5,019 nt of DNA from Proteobacteria bacterium UBA1148 (lineage in GTDB: Bacteria; Pseudomonadota; Gammaproteobacteria; Steroidobacterales; Rariloculaceae), in assembly GCA_002311835.1 (NCBI GenBank), contig DBZY01000058.1, positions 2,122 to 7,140 of the forward strand, in the 5' to 3' direction. Each line of letters starts with the position of its first letter. Position 1 is the first letter of the stretch. Below the pieces are notes generated by a model. It worked only from the letters and a program-made list of their open reading frames with translations, searched no databases and was not told the origin of the DNA. A program made the position numbers and the translations under genes. This document shows, one piece after another, positions 1-5,019 of the stretch.

Positions 1-650
1 ACGACATTATTTGCGTAGCGACAAGCCTGATTAATATCGTGCAACACAATTACAATCGTTCGGCCATTTTCATGGAGGTCAGCCAGTAAATCCATGAGAT
101 CAAATTGGTGCGCTATATCGAGGAACGTGGTTGGTTCATCCAGCAGTAAGATTCCCGTATCTTGCGCTAACGTCATTGCCACCCACGCCCTTTGCCGCTG
201 ACCGCCGGACAGCGCAGTTACTTGGCGATCTCGCATATCGTTGAGGCTTGTAATGGCAAGAGCCCGATCGGTGATTCTACGATCCTCGGCTGTTGTGCTG
301 CCAAACCCGGACTTGTAGGGCGAACGACCATAGGACACCAATTGTTCAACGGTGATACCCTCGGGCACAACAGGACCTTGGGGCAAATAAGCTAATCTCT
401 TGGCAACTTCTTTTGATGCTTGACGGTTGATGGACTCACCATCAATCAGAATAGCGCCGGTTTTGGGCTTTAGGATTCTGGCGAAGGCCTTTAATAAGGT
501 TGATTTCCCACTACCATTCGGTCCAACCAGAGCAGTAAATCCTTGGTCAATGATTTCCAAAGAAAGTTTCTCAATCACTATTACATCGCCATAACCAACA
601 GAGATTCCCTGGGCGACAAGTCGATTCTCACCAAACTTCGTTTGGGTCAT
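1..650 (-). CDS. fecE: Ferric citrate-type ABC transporter ATP-binding protein FecE (partial, C-terminus off the left edge)
   Basis: This is the cytoplasmic ATPase that would power the FecCD permease. It reads open from ATG at 650 to the window edge, giving 216 residues. Visible motifs are an A-loop-like Tyr20, Walker A GPNGSGKST at 43-51, Q-loop Gln91 in YLPQGP, signature LSGGQRQR at 147-154, Walker B ending LLLDEP with Asp171 and Glu172, and switch His204 in HDINQACRYA. The His-switch stretch is typical of the FecE/FepC/FhuC branch. Family members are about 255-270 residues long, so some 40-55 C-terminal residues should lie beyond position 1. The start is supported by AGGAAG at 660-665, nine bases upstream, and by the conserved strand-1 region beginning soon after it. 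It is the last visible cistron, 33 bp after fecD. No defect is seen. The ATPase assignment is very secure. The ferric citrate substrate is inferred from fecB. Confidence 0.93.
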   Translation of the reverse strand, partial: MTQTKFGENRLVAQGISVGYGDVIVIEKLSLEIIDQGFTALVGPNGSGKSTLLKAFARILKPKTGAILIDGESINRQASKEVAKRLAYLPQGPVVPEGITVEQLVSYGRSPYKSGFGSTTAEDRRITDRALAITSLNDMRDRQVTALSGGQRQRAWVAMTLAQDTGILLLDEPTTFLDIAHQFDLMDLLADLHENGRTIVIVLHDINQACRYANNV

Positions 651-683
651 TCCTATTCTCTTCCTTTCAACACATGTTGTCCT

Positions 684-1706
684 TCACCAACCTCGGTGAC
701 GATACAACAAGTAGATAAAATAAGGCCCTCCAACTATTGACGTAATCACTCCAGCTGGCACTTCCACGGGTGGAGATATGATCCGGCCAAGCGTATCGGC
801 AATGAGAACCAATAATGTCCCTACTAGAGCTGCCGTGGGCAAAAGAATATGATGTTGACCGCCAACGAGACGCCTCGCCATATGCGGCGCCATCAGGCCG
901 ACAAAACCAATGGTTCCACAAACGGCTACGCTGGCGCCTGCCAAGGCAACAGCCATGGCCAGCGCCAATAAGCGTGTCGGCTCTACACGCACACCGAGGC
1001 CAATTGCCTGCTCATCACCTAACGCCAATACATCTAACTTATGCGCCATCATCAAGCAACCTACAAACATAATTAATATCCACGGCGCTATGGCAATGCA
1101 CTGCTCCCAACTGCGAGCCCAGAGGCTGCCTGCTAACCAAATTAAAGCCAAATCCAGTTGCACAGGGAAAGAGGTCATCAGGTAGTCTATTCCTGACGTA
1201 AATACAGCACTTACCGCTATTCCAACCAGGGCTAAGCGAGCCGGTGATATACCACGTTTAAACGCTAAAACATAAACCAGAGCAGCGGCAATCAAACCTC
1301 CCAAGAAAGAGACGAATGGCAGAAACTGTACTGAAACTTCTGGCATACCCAAAAGTAATACAGCGGAAGCGAGCCCAGCTCCAGCCGTAATTCCGATGAT
1401 TTCTGGCGAGGCCAGCGGATTGCGGATTACCCCTTGAATCATTGTTCCAGACACAGCAAGTCCTGTACCAACAATCCACGCCATTGCGATTCTTGGCATC
1501 CGGTATTGTTGGATAATGTAATCAAATTTTCCGCTCCCCACACCAAATACAGTTTGCACAGTCTCCCAGACTGGAACTCTAATGGCACCAACTCCAATGC
1601 TGTATAGGGTTAATCCGACAGCAATCGCTAGTAAAATATAAAGCTTGACCCAGGGATTCTGAGTCCGAGCGCCTGAATCGAAAGCCGTAGTTGTGGTTGC
1701 CGTCAT
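684..1706 (-). CDS. fecD: Iron(III) dicitrate-type ABC transporter permease FecD
   Basis: This is an inner-membrane permease of the FecCD/BtuC family, 340 residues, predicted to pair with FecC and form the channel for the ferric chelate. It is strongly hydrophobic throughout, consistent with about ten membrane helices. Family motifs are RMPR at 69-72, whose arginines match the BtuC residues that dock the binding protein, RNPLASP at 95-101, the GFVGLMAPH stretch near 267-275 followed by ARRL, and a C-terminal PAGVITSIVGGPYF block at 317-330. E. coli FecD is a little shorter (about 318), and the excess is mostly an N-terminal Thr-rich cytoplasmic tail. The start ATG shares its A with the fecC stop (TGATG), and AGGA at 1714-1717 lies seven bases upstream, so translation is probably coupled to fecC. 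Which of the two permeases is FecC or FecD is assigned by operon order. The family is certain, the substrate inferred. Confidence 0.9.
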   Translation of the reverse strand: MTATTTTAFDSGARTQNPWVKLYILLAIAVGLTLYSIGVGAIRVPVWETVQTVFGVGSGKFDYIIQQYRMPRIAMAWIVGTGLAVSGTMIQGVIRNPLASPEIIGITAGAGLASAVLLLGMPEVSVQFLPFVSFLGGLIAAALVYVLAFKRGISPARLALVGIAVSAVFTSGIDYLMTSFPVQLDLALIWLAGSLWARSWEQCIAIAPWILIMFVGCLMMAHKLDVLALGDEQAIGLGVRVEPTRLLALAMAVALAGASVAVCGTIGFVGLMAPHMARRLVGGQHHILLPTAALVGTLLVLIADTLGRIISPPVEVPAGVITSIVGGPYFIYLLYRHRGW

Positions 1707-2779
1707 CAGTCGATCCTAGTTCTCTGAGTCAAGTAGAGAAAATAGGGACCGCCAACAAGAGCAGTGACGATGCCCGCGGGTGATTCAAATGGGTAGGCGA
1801 TGAATCGCGCCAGTATGTCTGAGTAGACCATCATGGTCGCCCCAAGAAGAGGCGCCAGTGCAAGCAGGACCCTATGATCCACACCAATCAGTCGGCGACA
1901 AATGTGCGGTACGATGAGACCTACAAAGGTGATTGGACCAGCCACTGCAACCGCCGAGCCAGCCACACAGATAATACCCAAACCACCGATCGCACGAATC
2001 ACGTGAATATTACGCCCCAATCCAACAGCGACATCCTCCCCTAACGCCAAGAGATTGAGGGAAACAGCCAGATAAACGGTAGTCCCGAGTCCAACTATTG
2101 TCCATGGCAAAATTGTTCGCACATCATTCCAATCACTTCCATCAACTGCGCCCGCCAGCCAAAAAACTATAGAGTCGGTTTGGTCATCCCGCAAAATGAT
2201 CGCTCCTTTCATTAGTGATGCCAAAAGAGTACTAACTGCTACGCCTGCCAGCACCAATCGCACCGGATTCACTCGGCCCGACGCCACACCGCCCAAAAAG
2301 TAAACAAGAACACCCCCAAATGCAGCGCCTAGAAACGCTACTGGGACAATACCCAACGGTCCAACAAACGGGAGCGTAATTGAAGATGCATCTGTAGCCG
2401 CTGCTCCGTAAACGCCAGTAAAAGTCAGAGCTACAAATAACGAAGCGCCAGCGTTGACGCCAAATATGCCAGGAGACGCCAATGGGTTGCGGCTAATTCC
2501 CTGCATAAGCAGTCCAGCGATGGCCAAGTTTGCGCCAACCAATGCGCCCAGTGCCGCACGCGGCATACGCAAAGTGCGCATAATGAGATGCTCGATCGAA
2601 CCATCATATTGTACGAGAGAAAGAAAAAAGACCTTGGCATTGATGCCTTCAACAGCGCCAATCGTTGTACTTAACAAAAGACCAATGATCAGTAATAAAA
2701 AACTGATCACGAAGGCTTTCAAGTAGGGTAAGCGTCGACTGACTCGTCGTGTGCTCACAGAGTTCGTGGTGTTGGCCAT
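1706..2779 (-). CDS. fecC: Iron(III) dicitrate-type ABC transporter permease FecC
   Basis: This is the first permease subunit of the importer, 357 residues, paralogous to the next gene and expected to form a heterodimer with it. A basic N-terminal tail (about residues 1-20, several Arg) precedes the first membrane helix at about 20-42, and the rest fits about ten helices. Motifs are RMPR at 71-74 (binding-protein docking arginines by analogy with BtuC), RNPLASP at 97-103, GPITFVGLIVPH at 281-292 followed by CRRL, and PAGIVTALVGGPYF at 334-347. E. coli FecC is about 332 residues, and the extra length is mainly the N-terminal tail. The ATG at 2779 has GGAG at 2789-2792, nine bases upstream, which supports it. 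It ends one base into fecD. It is separated from fecB by 155 bp holding a terminator-like hairpin, so its expression may be lower than that of fecB. Family assignment is very secure, and the citrate substrate is inferred from fecB. Confidence 0.9.
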   Translation of the reverse strand: MANTTNSVSTRRVSRRLPYLKAFVISFLLLIIGLLLSTTIGAVEGINAKVFFLSLVQYDGSIEHLIMRTLRMPRAALGALVGANLAIAGLLMQGISRNPLASPGIFGVNAGASLFVALTFTGVYGAAATDASSITLPFVGPLGIVPVAFLGAAFGGVLVYFLGGVASGRVNPVRLVLAGVAVSTLLASLMKGAIILRDDQTDSIVFWLAGAVDGSDWNDVRTILPWTIVGLGTTVYLAVSLNLLALGEDVAVGLGRNIHVIRAIGGLGIICVAGSAVAVAGPITFVGLIVPHICRRLIGVDHRVLLALAPLLGATMMVYSDILARFIAYPFESPAGIVTALVGGPYFLYLTQRTRID

Positions 2780-2837
2780 TACCCGTTACTCCACTGCACC
2801 ATAATCCGACTATTCCTCTTTTATCCGTGCGTTAAGC

Positions 2838-2882
2838 AAAAAAAATGAAGCAGCGTGACGGACTCAAAGCCCGCACGCCACT
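2838..2882 (-). terminator. Terminator-like hairpin between fecB and fecC (probable partial terminator)
   Basis: Read on the minus strand, the arms GCGTGCGGGC and GTCCGTCACGC pair over ten base pairs, with one bulged T, one G-U wobble and a five-base TTTGA loop. Four further outer pairs (two of them wobbles) can extend the stem. A run of eight T follows at 2838-2845, about four to eight bases after the stem depending on how far it is extended. This is the form of an intrinsic terminator acting on transcripts leaving fecB. The downstream fecC has its own ribosome-binding site but no obvious strong promoter, so read-through is the likeliest source of permease mRNA. The site would then adjust the binding-protein to permease ratio. 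A processing or stability stem is the alternative. Confidence 0.65.
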
Positions 2883-2903
2883 CCTTTTGAAACTCAAATT
2901 CAG

Positions 2904-2936
2904 GCTGAGAAACTTTTTAACTTTTTCAGCTTTTTT
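2904..2936 (+). terminator. Weak terminator-like hairpin on the plus strand, overlapping the end of fecB
   Basis: GCTGAGAAA at 2904-2912 can pair with TTTTTCAGC at 2922-2930 (nine pairs, one G-U wobble, nine-base loop), and six T follow at 2931-2936. The U-run is on the plus strand, so it would stop transcripts running antisense to fecB. The stem is mostly A-T, and this part of the genome is AT-rich, so chance is a real possibility. On the minus strand the same stem has a C-A mismatch and no trailing U-run. Confidence 0.25.
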
Positions 2937-3855
2937 AATAAAGCAGTTTGATCGCGTCCGCAGCAATAATCTCAGCTGCTATCATTCCCCGAAACTTTGC
3001 CCAGAGCGTTGTCCGAACGACGTGAATCTGGTTATTTTTGACCGCTTTAAGAACGTTCCACAAAGGATTGCTCTTCCAACCGTCGACTATGGTTACGTCC
3101 GAATATTTCATTAAGAAAATGACATCCGGGTCGATCGCAATTAGGTTCTCGAGAGTCATTGTGGCATACGGCTTGCCAGGAGCTGATTGAATTGCATTCT
3201 TAAACCCAATTTTCTCTAACAGCTCACCGGTATATGACGAGGAAGCATGGGCGTTAAAACCATCCGCCCAGACTACTGCTGGCAATACTGTTCGACTTTC
3301 AGATGCTGGAACCTTTGCGGCGAGCGCTTCAATTGTGCTGCGGTGCTCGGCGATCCGCTTCTCCATCTGATCACTTAGGCCTAACGCTTCGCCAATCACT
3401 GACATTGATGCTACGTTGTCCTCGTAGGTGCCCTGCAGACCTCTTAGAACAATGGTCGGAGCAATACCATTCAGCTCGCCAACAATGGCTTCGTGGCGCT
3501 TTAAGTCAGCAATGATTAGATCTGGATTGAGAGAACTCACAACTTCGAGACTCGGCTGCTTGCGTGCACCTACGGGCGTCCATTCTCCGAGCTTACTGGC
3601 GATTTCGGGGATGAGTGCCCCTTCCCCTTTGTTATCATCCGCCACCCCGACAGGAGTAATACCAACAGCAGCTAGGGCGTCCACAAACGAAAATTCTAAA
3701 ACAACGATTCGTTGTGGATTGTCGGGAACAGTAGTCTCTCCCATCTCGTGCTTAATCACTTTCCCCGCCTGAACAGAAGTCAACGGAATTGCAACAAGAA
3801 AACTGATCAACCCCAAAATTGACAATCTCTTAAAAAAATACTTTTTACGGCTCAT
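2935..3855 (-). CDS. fecB: Periplasmic Fe(III)-dicitrate-binding protein FecB
   Basis: This is the periplasmic substrate-binding protein (class III, TroA/BtuF fold) that would deliver a ferric chelate to FecCD, 306 residues. Residues 1-30 form a signal peptide: basic start (SRKK, KR), hydrophobic core, and a probable cleavage after SVQA at residue 30. There is no lipobox cysteine. Close matches to E. coli FecB as I remember it are PQRIVVLE at 47-54, DALAAVG at 59-65, GVADDN at 70-75, a V-G-x-R-x-Q-P-S-L-E pattern at 95-104, DLIIAD at 112-117, and the final FRG...AAE.IAAD at 288-300. Glu104 and Glu236 sit where BtuF has the two glutamates that dock onto permease arginines. The reading frame stays open upstream to an ATG at 3948, but 3855 is chosen because it follows GAGGAGGAG by six bases and begins the signal peptide, whereas the longer form would bury it and include the promoter. 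It is the first gene of the operon. Family and subtype are secure. Citrate is the best substrate guess, though related proteins bind other siderophores. Confidence 0.92.
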   Translation of the reverse strand: MSRKKYFFKRLSILGLISFLVAIPLTSVQAGKVIKHEMGETTVPDNPQRIVVLEFSFVDALAAVGITPVGVADDNKGEGALIPEIASKLGEWTPVGARKQPSLEVVSSLNPDLIIADLKRHEAIVGELNGIAPTIVLRGLQGTYEDNVASMSVIGEALGLSDQMEKRIAEHRSTIEALAAKVPASESRTVLPAVVWADGFNAHASSSYTGELLEKIGFKNAIQSAPGKPYATMTLENLIAIDPDVIFLMKYSDVTIVDGWKSNPLWNVLKAVKNNQIHVVRTTLWAKFRGMIAAEIIAADAIKLLY

Positions 3856-3860
3856 CTCAT

Positions 3861-3870
3861 TCTCCTCCTC
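3861..3870 (-). promoter_or_regulatory. Strong ribosome-binding site deciding the fecB start
   Basis: The minus strand reads GAGGAGGAGA and ends five bases before the ATG at 3855 (six bases from the last GAG). It is the strongest Shine-Dalgarno match in the window, and it fixes the fecB start at 3855 rather than the in-frame ATG at 3948. Its strength fits the need for a large excess of binding protein. Confidence 0.85.
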
Positions 3871-3918
3871 TATGTTACTTCTTGACCAACATTTTAATAC
3901 AACTTTGCGACAACTCCT

Positions 3919-3948
3919 ATATTGGGCGCGTTGAATAACGGGTGTCAA
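3919..3948 (-). promoter_or_regulatory. Candidate sigma70 promoter of the fecBCDE operon
   Basis: On the minus strand a perfect TTGACA occupies 3948-3943. Eighteen bases downstream comes CAATAT (3924-3919), which keeps the important second A and last T of TATAAT but matches only three of six. Transcription would begin near 3912, leaving a leader of about 57 bases before the fecB ATG. The perfect -35 and its placement make it the best candidate in the region. The -10 choice is uncertain. Confidence 0.5.
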
Positions 3949-3949
3949 G

Positions 3950-3968
3950 AATGAGAATAGAACTTATT
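3950..3968. promoter_or_regulatory. Candidate Fur box upstream of fecB
   Basis: The plus strand AATGAGAATAGAACTTATT matches 12 of 18 defined positions of the gammaproteobacterial Fur pattern AATGATAATNATTATCATT, counted by hand. The left half (AATGAGAAT) is near perfect, and GAATA/TATTC at 3955-3959 and 3965-3969 is a perfect inverted repeat. It abuts the upstream edge of the TTGACA box, where bound Fur-Fe(II) could block RNA polymerase. That fits iron-repressed control of a ferric uptake operon. The region is AT-rich, so the match could be partly chance. Confidence 0.45.
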
Positions 3969-3991
3969 CGTATATATAAGCTCCACTAACT

Positions 3992-4003
3992 CCAGCAAGC
4001 TGG
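3992..4003. repeat. Short perfect palindrome upstream of the CDF gene
   Basis: CCAGC, two A, then GCTGG form a perfect 5-2-5 inverted repeat 37 bp before the CDF start. It could be a small operator or a weak leader hairpin for that gene. It is too short to assign to a regulator family, and chance is possible. Confidence 0.25.
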
Positions 4004-4040
4004 CTGTGGCATACTTTTTGAGCCCTCAGAGAATCCAGGT

Positions 4041-5019
4041 GTGCACACTATCGATACCGAAACGAGTAAAGACCCGCGCGCAGAATACCCAGAGATCTTC
4101 CGGGTCACTGTGCTCGGGAGTATCGTTGACCTGCTACTCGGTATTTCAAAAATCGGCGTTGGCTTTGTAAGCCACTCCCAAGCTCTGATAGCCGATGGCG
4201 TACACTCCTTTTCCGATCTGGCAACCGATGCCCTGGTAATCGTTGCCGCCCGCCAGGCAAGCGAAGGGCCGGACGACGAACACCCCTACGGACACGGCCG
4301 AATACAGACCGCAGCAACGGTTCTTTTGGCTGTGTCCCTGGCGCTGGTGGCGATCGGCATCGCCTGGAATTCCATCAGTCATCTCTGGAATACCGAGACG
4401 CTACCACAGGCCGGTTACCCGGCTTTGCTCGTCGCAGCTGGATCGGCGGTGATTAAAGAGGGTATGTACCACTACACCGTTCGCTCCGCCCGGCGACTGC
4501 AGTCGAACCTTCTTAAAGCCAACGCCTGGCACCACCGCTCGGACGCCTTCTCGTCGTTGGTTGTAATTGCTGGTGTTGGTGGCGCCATTGCCGGCTTTCC
4601 CTGGGCTGACCCACTGGCGGCAGTCATAGTAGCTGCAATGATCATTCAGGTTGCCTGGAAGATCGGCCGAGAAGGCTACGATGAACTGATTGACACGGGA
4701 GTCTCTTCCAACATCGCCAAACGTATCAGCGAGGAAATCCGGCGGGTCGACGGCGTCGCCGAAATGCACCAGTTACGGACCCGTAAGATGGGCTCCAAAA
4801 TCTTTGCCGACGTACATATCCGGGTGAGTCCCAGAATCAGCGTATCGGAAGGCCATCGAATCGGCGATGCCGTCGAGGCACATCTGGAAAAACGGTTTTC
4901 CAGCCTGCACGATGTGGTCGTGCATGTTGACCCCGAGGATGACGATGAGGGACAGCCATCCATCGGCCTGCCGCTTCGACCCGCAATCGAGCGGTCCATC
5001 TCGGCTGCCCTTGATAACC
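4041..5019 (+). CDS. Cation diffusion facilitator (Zn(II)-type CDF/YiiP-like) metal transporter (partial, C-terminus off the right edge)
   Basis: This is an inner-membrane metal/proton antiporter of the CDF family, predicted to export Zn(II) or a similar divalent metal. 326 codons are open from GTG at 4041 to the edge. About six membrane helices fit roughly 19-43, 48-70, 92-112, 127-147, 165-185 and 187-205, followed by a cytoplasmic domain from about 210 to 297. The transport site is His55/Asp59 (HSFSD) with His164/Asp168 (HHRSD). YiiP has Asp at the first position, whereas His is usual in zinc-selective members. Asp78, His81 and His85 match YiiP site B, and His259, His272, His295 and Asp297 match its C-terminal zinc site. 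Typical members are about 300 residues, so this one carries an extension (LPLR... onward) that continues out of the window. An in-frame TAA at 3987 limits the start and no ATG lies between. GTG 4041 is the likely start, but its ribosome-binding site is weak. It is divergent from the fec operon and clearly more GC-rich. Confidence 0.9.
   Translation, partial: MHTIDTETSKDPRAEYPEIFRVTVLGSIVDLLLGISKIGVGFVSHSQALIADGVHSFSDLATDALVIVAARQASEGPDDEHPYGHGRIQTAATVLLAVSLALVAIGIAWNSISHLWNTETLPQAGYPALLVAAGSAVIKEGMYHYTVRSARRLQSNLLKANAWHHRSDAFSSLVVIAGVGGAIAGFPWADPLAAVIVAAMIIQVAWKIGREGYDELIDTGVSSNIAKRISEEIRRVDGVAEMHQLRTRKMGSKIFADVHIRVSPRISVSEGHRIGDAVEAHLEKRFSSLHDVVVHVDPEDDDEGQPSIGLPLRPAIERSISAALDN

Noticed and set aside
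192..740. Plus-strand open frames of 65-67 codons
   Set aside because: They are antisense to fecE and to the fecE/fecD junction. The minus-strand frame carries every ATPase motif.
2845..3114. 89-codon plus-strand open frame
   Set aside because: It spans the intergenic terminator hairpin and the antisense of the fecB 3' end, and has no recognisable motif or convincing ribosome-binding site.
3856..3948. In-frame N-terminal extension of fecB starting at ATG 3948
   Set aside because: It lacks a ribosome-binding site, is unlike any FecB N-terminus, covers the promoter and the strong Shine-Dalgarno site, and would place the signal peptide inside the protein.
3971..3980. TATATATAAG as a -10 box for the CDF gene
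   Set aside because: No acceptable -35 hexamer lies 16-18 bases upstream, and the run is a simple TA repeat.
4105..4999. Several overlapping minus-strand open frames of 70-122 codons
   Set aside because: They are antisense to the CDF gene, whose frame has all family motifs. Long antisense frames are expected in GC-rich coding DNA.
1..5019. CRISPR arrays, tRNA/rRNA genes, insertion sequences or phage genes
   Set aside because: No repeated spacer pattern, RNA gene signature, transposase frame or terminal inverted repeats could be seen. Almost all the window is coding for transport proteins.

Overview
The window looks like proteobacterial DNA, most likely from a gammaproteobacterium. The binding protein has a classical, non-lipoprotein signal peptide, which implies a Gram-negative periplasm. 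Its closest remembered relative is the E. coli FecB type, and the cation transporter resembles zinc CDF proteins common in Gammaproteobacteria. No tools were run, so the species is not claimed.

Positions 1-3855 hold one minus-strand operon in the order fecB (2935-3855), fecC (1706-2779), fecD (684-1706), fecE (1-650, running off the left edge). Together they encode a complete type II (BtuCDF/FecBCDE-like) ABC importer for ferric chelates, with Fe(III)-dicitrate the best guess. FecB would capture the chelate in the periplasm, FecC and FecD would form the membrane channel, and FecE would supply ATPase power. fecC and fecD overlap by one base (TGATG), and fecD and fecE are 33 bp apart. The only real gap inside the operon, between fecB and fecC, carries a GC-rich hairpin followed by eight T. 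This probably lets the binding protein be made in excess of the permease. No TonB-dependent receptor (fecA) or fecI/fecR regulators are in the window.

Positions 3856-4040 are a divergent intergenic region. On the minus strand it holds a perfect TTGACA -35 box with a weaker -10, a strong GAGGAGGAG ribosome-binding site for fecB, and a candidate Fur box directly upstream of the -35. A short perfect palindrome (3992-4003) lies nearer the plus-strand gene.

Positions 4041-5019 hold a plus-strand cation diffusion facilitator (CDF) gene with a likely GTG start, open to the right edge (326 codons visible). Its transport site is His-Asp/His-Asp, which points to Zn(II) export. It is visibly richer in GC than the fec operon. 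The two divergent units are an iron importer and a metal exporter, both concerned with metal homeostasis. All genes belong to known families, and I see no convincing novel system here.
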